This document shows positions 52,174 through 60,769 of a stretch of 64,000 bases of DNA, one piece after another. The DNA lies in assembly GCF_001940235.1 (NCBI RefSeq), contig NZ_MJIE01000001.1:62001-126000 (forward strand). The letters run 5' to 3'. Within the stretch, counting starts at the first letter, position 1. Every line of letters begins with the position of its first letter. The position numbers and the translations under genes are program-made. The DNA is from Hornefia porci. GTDB lineage: Bacteria > Bacillota > Clostridia > Peptostreptococcales > Anaerovoracaceae. The notes under the pieces were generated by a model that made no database searches, was not told the DNA's origin, and saw only the letters and a list, made by a program, of their open reading frames with translations.

Positions 52174-53190
52174 TTGATTATTTTTGAAGAGCTTGATGAA
52201 ATCAGAGATATGGAGCCGACGGCAGTCGCGCTGGGAAATTTTGACGGCGTGCATCTGGGACACCAGAAGCTGATCAGCAGGGCGGTGGAATGTGCGGAGC
52301 AGCGGGGACTGAAATCTGCGGTGTTCACTTTTTCCAATCATCCCAGGGATCTGCTGCCCAAGGCGAAGAAAGTAAAGTCTATTTTATACAAAAACGAAAA
52401 AGCGGAGATCATCGAATCGCTGGGGGTGGACTATCTGATTAATGTCCCGTTCACCAGAGAGATTATGAATATGGATCCGGTGAGCTTTATTGAAGAGATT
52501 CTGCTGAACAGGTTTCATATGAAGGCGGCGTTCTGCGGTTTCAACTACCGGTTCGGCAAGGAGGCGGCGGGCAATCCGGGAGTTCTGGAAAACATCGGAA
52601 TTGACCGCGGCTTCACGGTCTACGAGATGCCGGCCTACAGGATTAAGGGAAACGTGGTGAGCAGCTCGCTGATCCGGACGATGATCGCTTCAGGTCAGGT
52701 GGAACGCTGCAAAACCTACATGGGCAGAAATTATGAAATCGGAGGCGAGGTCGTCGTGGGAAACCGGCTCGGACGCAAGCTTGGATTTCCGACGTCGAAT
52801 CTCGTCATCGATCCCGATATGGTCACGCCTCCCAACGGCGTTTATGTGACTTACTGCGATTACAACGGGGTTCGCTATCCCAGTGTGACGAATGTGGGAA
52901 ACAAACCGACCATCGGACGGTACGGGAAAAATGTGGAGACGCATATCTTCGATTTTGACCGCGAGCTGTACGGAAAAAAGATTATTGTGGAGTTTCTGAA
53001 GAAAACCCGGGACGAGGTACGGTTCGACGATGTAAAGGAGCTTTCCGAGCAGATTGTCCGCGACTGCAGGGAAGCGAAGGAATATCACGAGATGCTTGCG
53101 GAGCAGGAACGGCAGGAGCAGGAATTTTCCGCGGCGGCGCGGGAAGAGAAAGCGACGCCGGACGATGATGAGAACCGGGAGGACAGGTGA
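52174..53190 (+). CDS. ribF: Bifunctional riboflavin kinase/FAD synthetase
   Basis: A 338-residue enzyme making FMN and FAD. The adenylyltransferase domain has ALGNFDGVHLGHQKLI and AAFCGFNYRFGKEAAG, ending in VSSSLIR; the kinase domain (from about 185) has GNRLGRKLGFPTSNL, PPNGVYVT, and VTNVGNKPTIG. The start is a TTG at 52174, with GAGGT ten bases upstream; a TTG at 52165 overlaps that site. A highly charged tail (EQERQEQEFSAAAREEK) is added at the end. In the canonical order rpsO would follow, but here the iorAB-paaK genes are inserted. Confidence 0.93.
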   Translation: MIIFEELDEIRDMEPTAVALGNFDGVHLGHQKLISRAVECAEQRGLKSAVFTFSNHPRDLLPKAKKVKSILYKNEKAEIIESLGVDYLINVPFTREIMNMDPVSFIEEILLNRFHMKAAFCGFNYRFGKEAAGNPGVLENIGIDRGFTVYEMPAYRIKGNVVSSSLIRTMIASGQVERCKTYMGRNYEIGGEVVVGNRLGRKLGFPTSNLVIDPDMVTPPNGVYVTYCDYNGVRYPSVTNVGNKPTIGRYGKNVETHIFDFDRELYGKKIIVEFLKKTRDEVRFDDVKELSEQIVRDCREAKEYHEMLAEQERQEQEFSAAAREEKATPDDDENREDR

Positions 53191-54998
53191 TGAAGGAACT
53201 TTTGATGGGAAATGAGGCCGTGGCTCTGGGAGCGCTGGCGGCAGGCGTTCAGGTGGTCTGCGGCTACCCGGGCACGCCCTCGACCGAGGCGCTGGAAACC
53301 GTTGCGAAGAGGAACCCGGGCGGCGTCTATGTGGAGTGGTCGGTAAATGAGAAGGCGGCCGCGGAGGTCGCAGCGGGTGCGTCCTGCAGCGGAGCACGGT
53401 CGATGGTCACCATGAAGCAGATGGGGCTCAATGTGGCGGCGGATCCGGTCATGTGTGTCAACTATCTGGGGGTTCGCGGAGGAATGGTCATCTATGTGGC
53501 GGACGATCCCGGACCGATTTCCTCGCAGACAGAGCAGGACACCCGGAGCTTCGGCCGGTTTGCCCATATTCCGGTGCTGGACTGCGGTTCTCCGGAGCAG
53601 GCGTTCCGCCTGACGCAGGATGCCTTTGTTCTCTCAGAGGAAAAGGGCTGCCCCGTGATCCTGCGGAGCACCACCCGCGTCTGTCATTCCTGTGCGGCCA
53701 TCGACGTTCCTGAGATTCATGCTCCCGGGGGAGCATCCGGCTTCGAGAAGGATCCGCGATGGGTCATCTTCCCGCGGCTTTCCTATGAGAACAAAAAGAA
53801 ACTGATTGCCCGGGAGAAGCTGCTTGAGGAGGAGTTTTCAGGGTATCGGGAAAACCGCATCAGCGGCTCCGGTCCCATCGGTATCGCCTGCGGCGGAATC
53901 AGCGGCGCCTATGTGAGAGATGCGATTGCGGGAATCGAGGGATATGAGGAGAAATTCACTCTTCTGGAAATCGCTTCACCGTATCCGTTTCCCCGGGGAC
54001 TTGCGGAAAAATTTCTGGATGCGACGGAGCAGACCATCGTGTTCGAGGAACTGGATCCGTATATTGAAGATGCACTGACGGAGCTGTGCGGAAGAGAGCA
54101 GCGGATAGGGAAGGTTCTGGGAAAACGGACAGGCGCTGTCCCCGTGGCGGGAGAACTGTCCGCCCTTACGGTTCAGCAGTGCCTGGAGAGGGCCTTCAGG
54201 ATTCCGGGAGCACTGAAGCCGGGAGAATTTCCGGATGCGCCGGAGATGCCGGTGCGCCCGCCGGTGCTCTGCGCGGGATGTCCTCATCGGGGAGCGTTTT
54301 ATGCGGTGAAACGTGCGACGGCAGGGAGAAAATCGGTATACTGCGGCGACATCGGCTGCTATACTCTGGGGAACGCGGCCCCTCTGGACATGGTGGATAC
54401 CTGTTTGTGCATGGGAGCTGGAATCACCATGGCGCAGGGAATCCGGCACGTGGATCCGGATACGCTGTGCTTTGCCTTTGTCGGAGACTCCACATTCTTC
54501 GCCAGCGGAATCACAGGCGTGGTCAACGCAGTGTATAACCGGGCGGATATGATTCTCGCTGTGCTGGACAATTCCACTACGGCGATGACCGGCCATCAGC
54601 CCCACCCCGGAATCGGGCTTACGATGATGGGAACCCGGAGCCGCCCCGTGGATATTGAGCAGGTGCTCCGGGGCGTCGGCGTGACCAGTGTGCGGACGGT
54701 GGATCCGCTGGATCTGAAGTCTTCTGAGGAGGCGGTCCGGGCGGCTGCGGAGGAGGAAGGCGTGCGCGCCATTATTTTCCGATCGCCCTGTATCGCTGTC
54801 ACAAAGCCGAAGGGGTGCATGGAGGTCCGGGAGAAGGACTGCGTCGGATGCAGAACCTGCATCGACGAGATCGGCTGTCCGGCGGTCCTCATGAAGAACG
54901 GAACTGCCTTCATCGACGGCAGCCTGTGTACGGGATGCGGCCTGTGCGCGCAGCTCTGTCCGGCAGACTGCATTACAATGGAGGTGAGCGAATCATGA
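53190..54998 (+). CDS. iorA: Indolepyruvate:ferredoxin oxidoreductase, alpha subunit
   Basis: A 602-residue ThDP enzyme that oxidises aryl pyruvates (from Trp, Phe, Tyr) to aryl-acyl-CoA with ferredoxin. N-terminal domain: GNEAVALGALAAGVQVVCGYPGTPSTEALE; ThDP site: GDSTFFASGITGVVNAVYNRADMI..NSTTAMTGHQPHPG; C-terminal 2x[4Fe-4S] ferredoxin domain CVGCRTCIDEIGCP and CTGCGLCAQLCPADC. ATG at 53190 has GGAGG eight bases upstream and overlaps the ribF stop (TGATG). iorB follows with a 4-base overlap. ThDP comes from the thiN product in the same window. Confidence 0.94.
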   Translation: MKELLMGNEAVALGALAAGVQVVCGYPGTPSTEALETVAKRNPGGVYVEWSVNEKAAAEVAAGASCSGARSMVTMKQMGLNVAADPVMCVNYLGVRGGMVIYVADDPGPISSQTEQDTRSFGRFAHIPVLDCGSPEQAFRLTQDAFVLSEEKGCPVILRSTTRVCHSCAAIDVPEIHAPGGASGFEKDPRWVIFPRLSYENKKKLIAREKLLEEEFSGYRENRISGSGPIGIACGGISGAYVRDAIAGIEGYEEKFTLLEIASPYPFPRGLAEKFLDATEQTIVFEELDPYIEDALTELCGREQRIGKVLGKRTGAVPVAGELSALTVQQCLERAFRIPGALKPGEFPDAPEMPVRPPVLCAGCPHRGAFYAVKRATAGRKSVYCGDIGCYTLGNAAPLDMVDTCLCMGAGITMAQGIRHVDPDTLCFAFVGDSTFFASGITGVVNAVYNRADMILAVLDNSTTAMTGHQPHPGIGLTMMGTRSRPVDIEQVLRGVGVTSVRTVDPLDLKSSEEAVRAAAEEEGVRAIIFRSPCIAVTKPKGCMEVREKDCVGCRTCIDEIGCPAVLMKNGTAFIDGSLCTGCGLCAQLCPADCITMEVSES

Positions 54999-55594
54999 AG
55001 AATTGTCTTTTGTGCGGCGTCGGCGGACAGGGAACGGTGCTCGCTTCCCGGATCATCGCGGCGGCGGCCATGGCGAAGGGGCTGGACGCCAGAACGGCGG
55101 AAACCATCGGCATGGCGCAGAGAGGCGGCAGCGTGGTCAGCCATGTGCGTATCGGAGAAGTACCGGGAGAAAAGGTCACCGGACCGCTGGTTCCGGAGGG
55201 GAGTGCAGATGTGCTCATCGGATTTGAACCCGGGGAGGCGGCGCGGAATCTCAGGTACCTCCGGTCGGACGGAGTGGTGATCGTCTGCGAACAGGAGGTA
55301 CGGCCCGTTACAGCGTCTCTGGGACAGAGCGGATACCGGGGTGAGGATGCTGTGGCATATCTGAAACAAAAAGCGGCGCGGTGCTTTGTCATCGATGTGG
55401 AACGAATCTGCGGGGAGTGCGGCTCTCCCAGGGTGACCAATGTGGCTCTCGTGGGCGCGATGGCCGGAACCGGCGCGATGTCGCTGACAGTTCCGGATGT
55501 GGAAAAGGCGCTGGAAACCCGACTCAGACCGTCGCTGCTGGAGATGAACAGAAAGGCTCTCAGAATGGGAGCAGAAGGAATGAATCAGCTATGA
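54995..55594 (+). CDS. iorB: Indolepyruvate:ferredoxin oxidoreductase, beta subunit
   Basis: A 199-residue gamma-type 2-oxoacid oxidoreductase subunit. NCLLCGVGGQGTVLASRIIAAA and ETIGMAQRGGSVVSHVRIG are typical, and VTNVALVGAMAGTGAM closes the fold. The gene overlaps iorA (ATGA) and paaK (4 bases), so the three are coupled. The small length fits the beta subunit. Confidence 0.94.
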   Translation: MKNCLLCGVGGQGTVLASRIIAAAAMAKGLDARTAETIGMAQRGGSVVSHVRIGEVPGEKVTGPLVPEGSADVLIGFEPGEAARNLRYLRSDGVVIVCEQEVRPVTASLGQSGYRGEDAVAYLKQKAARCFVIDVERICGECGSPRVTNVALVGAMAGTGAMSLTVPDVEKALETRLRPSLLEMNRKALRMGAEGMNQL

Positions 55595-56832
55595 AAATGA
55601 AACAGGAAGCGCTGGAACAGATCCGGGCGCAGATGAAGAGAATGAAGGAAGCGAAGGGCTTCTACGCGAAAAAGCTGGAAGGCATCGAGCCGGAGGATAT
55701 CCGGAGTCAGGAGGATTTTGAGAAGCTGCCTTTTTCCGAAAAGGCAGATCTGAGGGACGCTTATCCGCTGGGACTTTCTGTGGTTCCGGAGGAAAAGATT
55801 GTCCGGATCCATTCCTCCAGCGGCACCACCGGAACGCCGGTCATCATTCCTTACACGCAGAAGGATGTGGAGGACTGGGCGGAGCTGTTCCGCCGCTGTT
55901 ATGAGATCGCGGGGATTACGAATAAAGACCGCATCCATATCACGCCGGGCTATGGTCTGTGGACGGCCGGCATCGGATTCCAGCTGGGAGCGGAACGTCT
56001 GGGAGCCATGGCGGTCCCCATGGGGCCGGGCAATACGCCGAAGCAGATCCGGTTTATGGAGGATCTCCATACGACAGTGCTTTGTGCCACCTCATCCTAT
56101 GCGCTGCTTCTCGCCGAGGAAATTGAGAAGAGGGGCGTCAGAGACCGCCTCAGTCTGCGGAAGGGCGTCATCGGTTCAGAGCGCTGGGGCTCCAAGATGA
56201 GGGAGCGCATCGCTCATGAACTGGGAGTGGAACTCTATGATATCTACGGACTGACTGAGGTTTACGGACCGGGAATCGCGATCAACTGCGAATATAATAC
56301 CGGCATGCATTACTTCGACGATTTCTTCTATTTTGAGATTATCGATCCGAAAACCGGAAAGAATCTGCCTGACGGTGAGCTGGGCGAGCTGGTCATCACG
56401 ACTCTGCAGAAGGAGGGTGCTCCGCTGATCCGTTACCGCACTCACGACCTGACACGCATCATTCCGAACGACGTTCCCTGCCCCTGCGGACGGACGCTGC
56501 CCCGCATAGATGTGATTCTGGGACGGACGGACGACATGGTCAAGGTGCACGGCGTCAATATGTTCCCGGGACAGATCGAGGACGCGCTGAAGGAGGTTCA
56601 GGGCGCCAGCAGTGAATATCAGGTGTTCATCGATCACGAAAACGGGAGAGACAAGATCACTCTGTTCGTGGAAACCGGGCTGGAAAAGGACGGTTACAAG
56701 GAACTGGAGACGCAGATCAAGGCGACCGTCAAATCCCGTATCGGCGTGGCGGTCATTCCGAAGGCGGTGGAGATCGGCGACCTGCCCAGGAGCGAGAAGA
56801 AGACGACGAGAGTCTTCGATTACCGGTATTAG
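55591..56832 (+). CDS. paaK: Phenylacetate-CoA ligase family enzyme
   Basis: A 413-residue ANL-family acyl-CoA ligase. Adenylation motifs: HSSSGTTGTPVIIPYTQ (P loop), SERWGSKMRERIAHELGVELYDIYGLTEVYGPG, PLIRYRTHDLTRI and the C-terminal LGRTDDMVKVHGVNMFPGQIE. With IorAB it can run in reverse: aryl-CoA to aryl acid plus ATP, as in archaeal and clostridial amino acid fermentation. The ATG overlaps the iorB stop. The longer frame from 55381 is inside iorB. The preference for phenylacetate versus indoleacetate is unknown. Confidence 0.9.
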   Translation: MKMKQEALEQIRAQMKRMKEAKGFYAKKLEGIEPEDIRSQEDFEKLPFSEKADLRDAYPLGLSVVPEEKIVRIHSSSGTTGTPVIIPYTQKDVEDWAELFRRCYEIAGITNKDRIHITPGYGLWTAGIGFQLGAERLGAMAVPMGPGNTPKQIRFMEDLHTTVLCATSSYALLLAEEIEKRGVRDRLSLRKGVIGSERWGSKMRERIAHELGVELYDIYGLTEVYGPGIAINCEYNTGMHYFDDFFYFEIIDPKTGKNLPDGELGELVITTLQKEGAPLIRYRTHDLTRIIPNDVPCPCGRTLPRIDVILGRTDDMVKVHGVNMFPGQIEDALKEVQGASSEYQVFIDHENGRDKITLFVETGLEKDGYKELETQIKATVKSRIGVAVIPKAVEIGDLPRSEKKTTRVFDYRY

Positions 56833-56873
56833 GGCGCGGGCGGCGAAACCGCGCCCCGCACCGTGAAAAGTTC

Positions 56874-56902
56874 TTGCAATAGGGTGGCGCCTATGGTAAA
56901 AT
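56874..56902 (+). promoter_or_regulatory. Promoter of rpsO
   Basis: TTGCAA (56874-56879) and TAAAAT (56897-56902) have 17-base spacing. It separates rpsO-pnp from paaK. A GGCGCGG/CCGCGCC hairpin without T run (about 56832-56858) lies just upstream. Confidence 0.6.
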
Positions 56903-56920
56903 ACATTGGCAGAAATACTA

Positions 56921-56966
56921 CCTTCAGCTTGGTTACTCGCTGACTCCGGCGGTGACTCAGTGAAGG
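56921..56966 (+). promoter_or_regulatory. Possible S15 autoregulatory leader
   Basis: CCTTCA (56921-56926) can pair with TGAAGG (56961-56966), and inside it CGCTGA may pair with TCAGTG in a competing fold. Two exclusive structures just before the ribosome site are typical of S15 leaders. The fold was made by eye only. Confidence 0.45.
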
Positions 56967-56994
56967 CGTATGACATCAGAAAGGAGATAGAAAC

Positions 56995-57261
56995 ATGATT
57001 ACAAAGGAAAAGAAGCAGGCGATTATTCAGGAATATGCAACCGGGGACAATGATACGGGCTCTCCCGAGGTTCAGGTCGCTATTCTGACAGCCAGAATCA
57101 ACGAGCTGAACGAGCATCTGAAGGAGCACAAGCACGACCATCATTCCAGAAGAGGTCTTCTGAAAATGGTAGGTAAGAGAAGAAACCTTCTGAACTACCT
57201 GAAGGAAGCGGATATCGAAAGATACAGAAGCCTGATCACTCGTTTAGGATTGAGAAAGTAG
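56995..57261 (+). CDS. rpsO: Ribosomal protein S15
   Basis: An 88-residue protein of the small subunit: [52 protein letters not shown] is diagnostic, and [13 protein letters not shown] ends it. It binds 16S rRNA helices 20-22. Its ATG has AAAGGAG nine bases upstream. In front is a probable self-binding leader; behind is a strong terminator before pnp. Confidence 0.98.
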   Translation: MITKEKKQAIIQEYATGDNDTGSPEVQVAILTARINELNEHLKEHKHDHHSRRGLLKMVGKRRNLLNYLKEADIERYRSLITRLGLRK

Positions 57262-57276
57262 TACTGGAAAAATTTA

Positions 57277-57304
57277 GGCGGGGTAACTACCCCGCCGATT
57301 TTTG
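57277..57304 (+). terminator. Rho-independent terminator after rpsO
   Basis: GGCGGGGT (57277-57284) and ACCCCGCC (57289-57296) form an 8-bp stem with AACT loop, then GATTTTTG. Confidence 0.8.
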
Positions 57305-57354
57305 TAGATATGACAGAAAACGAGCAATAAACAGGAAGGAGTTGTTTATTCGAA

Positions 57355-59466
57355 ATGGCAAGATTTACAGATTACAGAACATTTAAAATGGCGATCGGCG
57401 GGAGGCTTCTTCAGCTGGAGATCGGCAAGGTGTGCGAGCAGGCGAACGGACAGGTTATGGTGAGGTACGGAGAGTCCGTCGTCAACGTTACAGTATGCGC
57501 CTCCAAGGAGCCGAGAGAGGGAGCGGATTTTTTCCCGCTGACCTGTGATTATGAGGAGAGAATGTACGCCGCGGGCAAGATCCCGGGCGGATTTATCCGC
57601 AGAGAGGGCAGACCCAGCGAGAAGGCGATCCTCAGCTGCCGTCTGATGGACAGACCGCTGAGACCGCTGTTCCCCAAGGGCTTCTATAACGATGTCAGCG
57701 TGGTGGCAACAGTCATGTCCGTGGATCCGGACTGTGAGACGGACGTCATGGCGATGATCGGTTCATCGGTTGCGCTGGCGATTTCCGATATTCCGTGGGA
57801 CGGACCGACCGGTTCCGTTCGCGTGGGACGGGTGGACGGAGAATTCGTCATCAACCCGACGCTGGAGCAGAGAGAGGTCAGCGATATCAATCTGACGGTT
57901 GCCGGAACCGGCGAGGCCATCATGATGGTAGAGGCCGGCGCAGAGGAAGTGCCGGAGAGCGTTATGCTGGACGCTATCTTCTACGCTCATGAGGAGATTA
58001 AAAAGCTGGTCGCCTTCATCGACGAGGTGGTGGCAGAGGTCGGAAAGCCGAAAATGGACATCAACCTCATCACTCCGCCGGAAGAGCTGGAGAATGCAGT
58101 CAGAGCCTTCGCCACGGACAGAATGAATACCGCGCTGCATACTCCCGACAAGCTGGAACGGCTGGACAATATGGACGCCGTCGAGGTGGAGACACAGGAG
58201 CATTTCGCGGAGGAATTCCCGGAAGGCGAAAAAGACATCGCGAGTATTTTGTTCCAGATCACAAAGGAATGTATGCGCGCTATGGTTCTGGACGAGGGCG
58301 TGCGTGTGGATAACAGAAAACTGGACGAGATCCGTCCGGTCTGGTGCGAGACCGGAATGCTGCCGAGAGTACACGGCACAGGACTGTTCAAGAGAGGGCA
58401 GACCCAGGCTTTGTCCGCGTGTACACTGGCGCCTCTTTCCGAGGTGCAGCGCATCGACGGACTGACAGAGCAGACGGAAAAACGCTACATTCACCACTAT
58501 AATTTCCCCGGCTATTCCACGGGAGAGCCGAAGCCGCCCCGCAGCCCGGGACGCCGTGAGATCGGGCACGGAGCCCTGGCGGAGAGAGCGCTGCTGCCGG
58601 TGCTTCCGGACAAAGAAGAATTCCCTTACGCGATACGCGTGGTTTCGGATATTCTGTCTTCGAACGGCTCCACGTCGATGGCCTCCACATGCGGCTCCTG
58701 TCTGGCGCTGATGGACGCCGGCGTCCCCATCCGCAGACCGGTTGCAGGCATCGCCATGGGACTGATTGAGCGCGTGGAAGAGGACGGAACCAGCAAGATG
58801 GCAATCCTCAGCGACATTCAGGGAATGGAAGACTTCATGGGCGACATGGACTTCAAGGTAACAGGAACGGAAGTGGGCGTCACTGCCATGCAGATGGACA
58901 TCAAGGTTCACGGACTGTCCAGAGAAATCATGGAGCAGGCGCTGAGACAGGCCCGCGAAGGCAGAATGCACATCATGGAAATCATGAAGGAGGAAATCGC
59001 GGAGCCGAGACCGGAGCTGTCCAAGTATGCGCCGCGCTGCATCTCCATGACCATCGATCCGGATAAGATCCGCATCGTCATCGGACCGGGAGGAAAGACC
59101 ATCAACAAAATCGTGGACGAATGCAATGTCAAGATCGACATTGACGAAGACGATCTGGGACTGGTCACCATCTATTCCGAGAACATGGAAGGCGCGGAAG
59201 AGGCCCGCAGACGCATCGAGCTCCTGACCAAGGATGTTGAGGTCGGTGAGGTCTACGAGGGCACTGTCATGCGCATCATGAACTTCGGCGCGTTCATCGA
59301 GGTTCTGCCCGGCAAGGAGGGTCTGCTCCACATCTCCAAGATGGCGAAGGGCCGTGTCGAGAGAGTGGAAGATGTGATGAACATCGGCGACAAAGTCATG
59401 GTCAAGGTTTACGAGATCGACAAGCAGAACCGGATCAATCTGGTTCGTGCGGACCTGGACAAATAA
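57355..59466 (+). CDS. pnp: Polyribonucleotide nucleotidyltransferase (PNPase)
   Basis: A 703-residue phosphorolytic 3'-5' exoribonuclease. Two RNase PH-like domains ([20 protein letters not shown] and [20 protein letters not shown]) flank a helical domain; catalytic-region [12 protein letters not shown] and [23 protein letters not shown] are intact. KH ([19 protein letters not shown]) and S1 ([28 protein letters not shown]) domains end the protein. The ribosome site GGAAGGAG is 13 bases from the ATG, which is unusually far. It follows rpsO, the normal order. Confidence 0.97.
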   Translation: MARFTDYRTFKMAIGGRLLQLEIGKVCEQANGQVMVRYGESVVNVTVCASKEPREGADFFPLTCDYEERMYAAGKIPGGFIRREGRPSEKAILSCRLMDRPLRPLFPKGFYNDVSVVATVMSVDPDCETDVMAMIGSSVALAISDIPWDGPTGSVRVGRVDGEFVINPTLEQREVSDINLTVAGTGEAIMMVEAGAEEVPESVMLDAIFYAHEEIKKLVAFIDEVVAEVGKPKMDINLITPPEELENAVRAFATDRMNTALHTPDKLERLDNMDAVEVETQEHFAEEFPEGEKDIASILFQITKECMRAMVLDEGVRVDNRKLDEIRPVWCETGMLPRVHGTGLFKRGQTQALSACTLAPLSEVQRIDGLTEQTEKRYIHHYNFPGYSTGEPKPPRSPGRREIGHGALAERALLPVLPDKEEFPYAIRVVSDILSSNGSTSMASTCGSCLALMDAGVPIRRPVAGIAMGLIERVEEDGTSKMAILSDIQGMEDFMGDMDFKVTGTEVGVTAMQMDIKVHGLSREIMEQALRQAREGRMHIMEIMKEEIAEPRPELSKYAPRCISMTIDPDKIRIVIGPGGKTINKIVDECNVKIDIDEDDLGLVTIYSENMEGAEEARRRIELLTKDVEVGEVYEGTVMRIMNFGAFIEVLPGKEGLLHISKMAKGRVERVEDVMNIGDKVMVKVYEIDKQNRINLVRADLDK

Positions 59467-59480
59467 ATTTCAGACAAAAA

Positions 59481-59560
59481 AAGGGGCTGCCGCACCGGCT
59501 GAACCGCGTCAGAGTGATATGCTCTGACCGGGGGGGTGCGCAGCTCCTTTCTGTTTGCTG
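59481..59560 (+). terminator. Large terminator hairpin after pnp
   Basis: GGGGCTG (59483-59489) pairs with CAGCTCC (59541-59547), with GCACC/GGTGC inside and a TCAGAG/CTCTGA hairpin at the top. It is followed by TTTCTGTTTG. Confidence 0.7.
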
Positions 59561-59664
59561 TTATGCTCCGGATTCCGCCGATTATGCTCCGGATTCCGCC
59601 GATTATGCTCCGGATTCCGCCGATTATGCTCCGGATTCCGCCGATTATGCTCCGGATTCCGCCG
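59561..59664. repeat. Five 21-bp tandem repeats at the 3' end of yhhQ
   Basis: TTATGCTCCGGATTCCGCCGA (21 bases) is repeated five times with almost no change. Read on the minus strand each unit encodes SAESGA followed by a stop codon. The unit at 59645-59664 supplies the end and stop of the transporter gene, and the other four lie just after it. Confidence 0.9.
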
Positions 59665-60373
59665 TCTGCTCTGCGGCAATCTGTCTGCGGGAAATCCGGC
59701 GGCAGAGGTATACGAAGGGCGTGTCCGCAAGACTGGTGACGATGAAGATCACGTAGGAGGAAATCATGATTGAAACCAGTGTCCCCGCAGGATAGGTGCC
59801 CGCAAACGCGAAGAACGGATAGAGTACGGTGTTCAGCAGCTGGGAGACCAGCGTGGAACCGTTGTTCCGCAGCCAGAGGAAACGGTCCCTGTCGTGGAAT
59901 TTCCTCTCGGTGAAGCCCCACCATTTGTGATAAAGCCATACGTCAAAGAACTGGACGATGACATATACGGCGAGGGAGGCGGCCATAAGTCTCGGCGTAT
60001 GCGAAAAGACGGTTCTGACGGCAGGCATCGCGAAGTCGCCGGAGGAGGGGGTGTACAGGAGCCAGGAGGAGGAGATGACCACAAAGCACAGGGAGGTGGC
60101 TATTCCGATGCGGACGGCACGCTTGGAGTCCTCCTTTCCGTATATCTCGCTGACGATGTCGGTGACCAGGAAGGTGGAGGCGAAGAGGATATTACCCAGC
60201 GTCATTTCCATTCCGAAGGCGCGCACCAGAATCAGCACCTCGATATTCGCCGCGATGGTGGCCAGCGCGATCCACATATACAGGCCGTGCTCTCCCAGAA
60301 GCCGGTAGCAGACCACGACGGCGCTGTACTCGACGAGAAGCGTAAGAATCAGAATCAGTTCATTTGTAAGCAT
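59645..60373 (-). CDS. yhhQ: Queuosine precursor transporter (VUT/YhhQ family)
   Basis: A 242-residue membrane protein with about six helices. The family signature is FLVTDIVSEIYGKEDSKRAVRIG with conserved acidic residues; VIVQFFDVWLYHKWW and LVSQLLNTVLYPFFAF are also typical. It imports preQ1 or preQ0, precursors of queuosine in tRNA. A preQ1-I-like aptamer and an attenuator precede it. GGAG ends six bases before the ATG. Its last five codons lie in a tandem repeat. Confidence 0.9.
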   Translation of the reverse strand: MLTNELILILTLLVEYSAVVVCYRLLGEHGLYMWIALATIAANIEVLILVRAFGMEMTLGNILFASTFLVTDIVSEIYGKEDSKRAVRIGIATSLCFVVISSSWLLYTPSSGDFAMPAVRTVFSHTPRLMAASLAVYVIVQFFDVWLYHKWWGFTERKFHDRDRFLWLRNNGSTLVSQLLNTVLYPFFAFAGTYPAGTLVSIMISSYVIFIVTSLADTPFVYLCRRISRRQIAAEQTAESGA

Positions 60374-60396
60374 TGCATTCTCCTTTTTCTGAGCAG

Positions 60397-60431
60397 AAAA
60401 AACCGGCGTCTGGGAACCAGAAAAACGCCGG
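60397..60431 (-). terminator. Attenuator terminator before yhhQ
   Basis: Minus strand: CCGGCGT and ACGCCGG (60403-60409 and 60425-60431) with an inner CTGG/CCAG, followed by six T. It lies between the preQ1-like aptamer and the ribosome site. Confidence 0.8.
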
Positions 60432-60451
60432 GCATATCATACTCGTTAAGT

Positions 60452-60492
60452 CCGTAGTTTTGTTTATAGACAGGATGGTTCCGAACTGTCTT
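60452..60492 (-). ncRNA. preQ1-I riboswitch candidate
   Basis: On the minus strand AGACAG and CTGTCT (60486-60491 and 60468-60473) form the stem; the loop is TTCGGAACCATC and the tail ATAAACAAAACTACGG. The stem, short loop and A-rich tail match the layout of preQ1-I aptamers such as B. subtilis queC. The tail CGGA could pair with the loop TTCG. Its position, after the promoter and before an attenuator and a queuosine precursor transporter, strongly supports it. Ligand binding would be expected to switch expression off. Confidence 0.75.
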
Positions 60493-60509
60493 ATGCGATT
60501 GCAGAACCT

Positions 60510-60538
60510 AATATACCATATCTGTGCGAGTTTGTCAC
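60510..60538 (-). promoter_or_regulatory. Promoter of yhhQ
   Basis: Minus strand GTGACA (60533-60538) and TATATT (60510-60515) with 17-base spacing. A 14-base direct repeat GCGARTTTGTCACG occurs at 60526-60539 and 60548-60561, covering the -35 box. Confidence 0.55.
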
Positions 60539-60636
60539 GGAACCTGCGCGAATTTGTCACGAGAAATTGTCGGACGGCAGGGAGCTTGGAGCGGCGGTAT
60601 ATGGCGGGAAATCGCCGGACGGTGGAATTTGTGCTG

Positions 60637-60663
60637 TTGAACGGTGGAAAAATCGTGTATAAT
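60637..60663 (+). promoter_or_regulatory. Promoter before the PrsW-family gene
   Basis: TTGAAC (60637-60642) and TATAAT (60658-60663), 15 bases apart. The following 100-base leader holds CTCCGG/CCGGAG and GGCTC/GAGCC hairpins that I cannot assign to a known RNA. This accounts for the 396-base gap between yhhQ and the PrsW gene. Confidence 0.5.
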
Positions 60664-60769
60664 GGCAGTATCACGCTGCGGAGTGTCTCCGGCTCAAACC
60701 CGGCCGGAGGGAAGCCACGGCGCTTCGGCTCACGGAGCCTCCGCGGCAGAAAAGGGGAGAAATTTATCG

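Noticed and set aside
59561..59664. CRISPR array
   Set aside because: Units are head-to-tail 21-mers without spacers, and there are no cas genes.
59514..59773. Short frames made of GFRRLCS or IPPIMLR repeats on the plus strand
   Set aside because: They are six-frame readings of the 21-bp tandem repeat, not genes.
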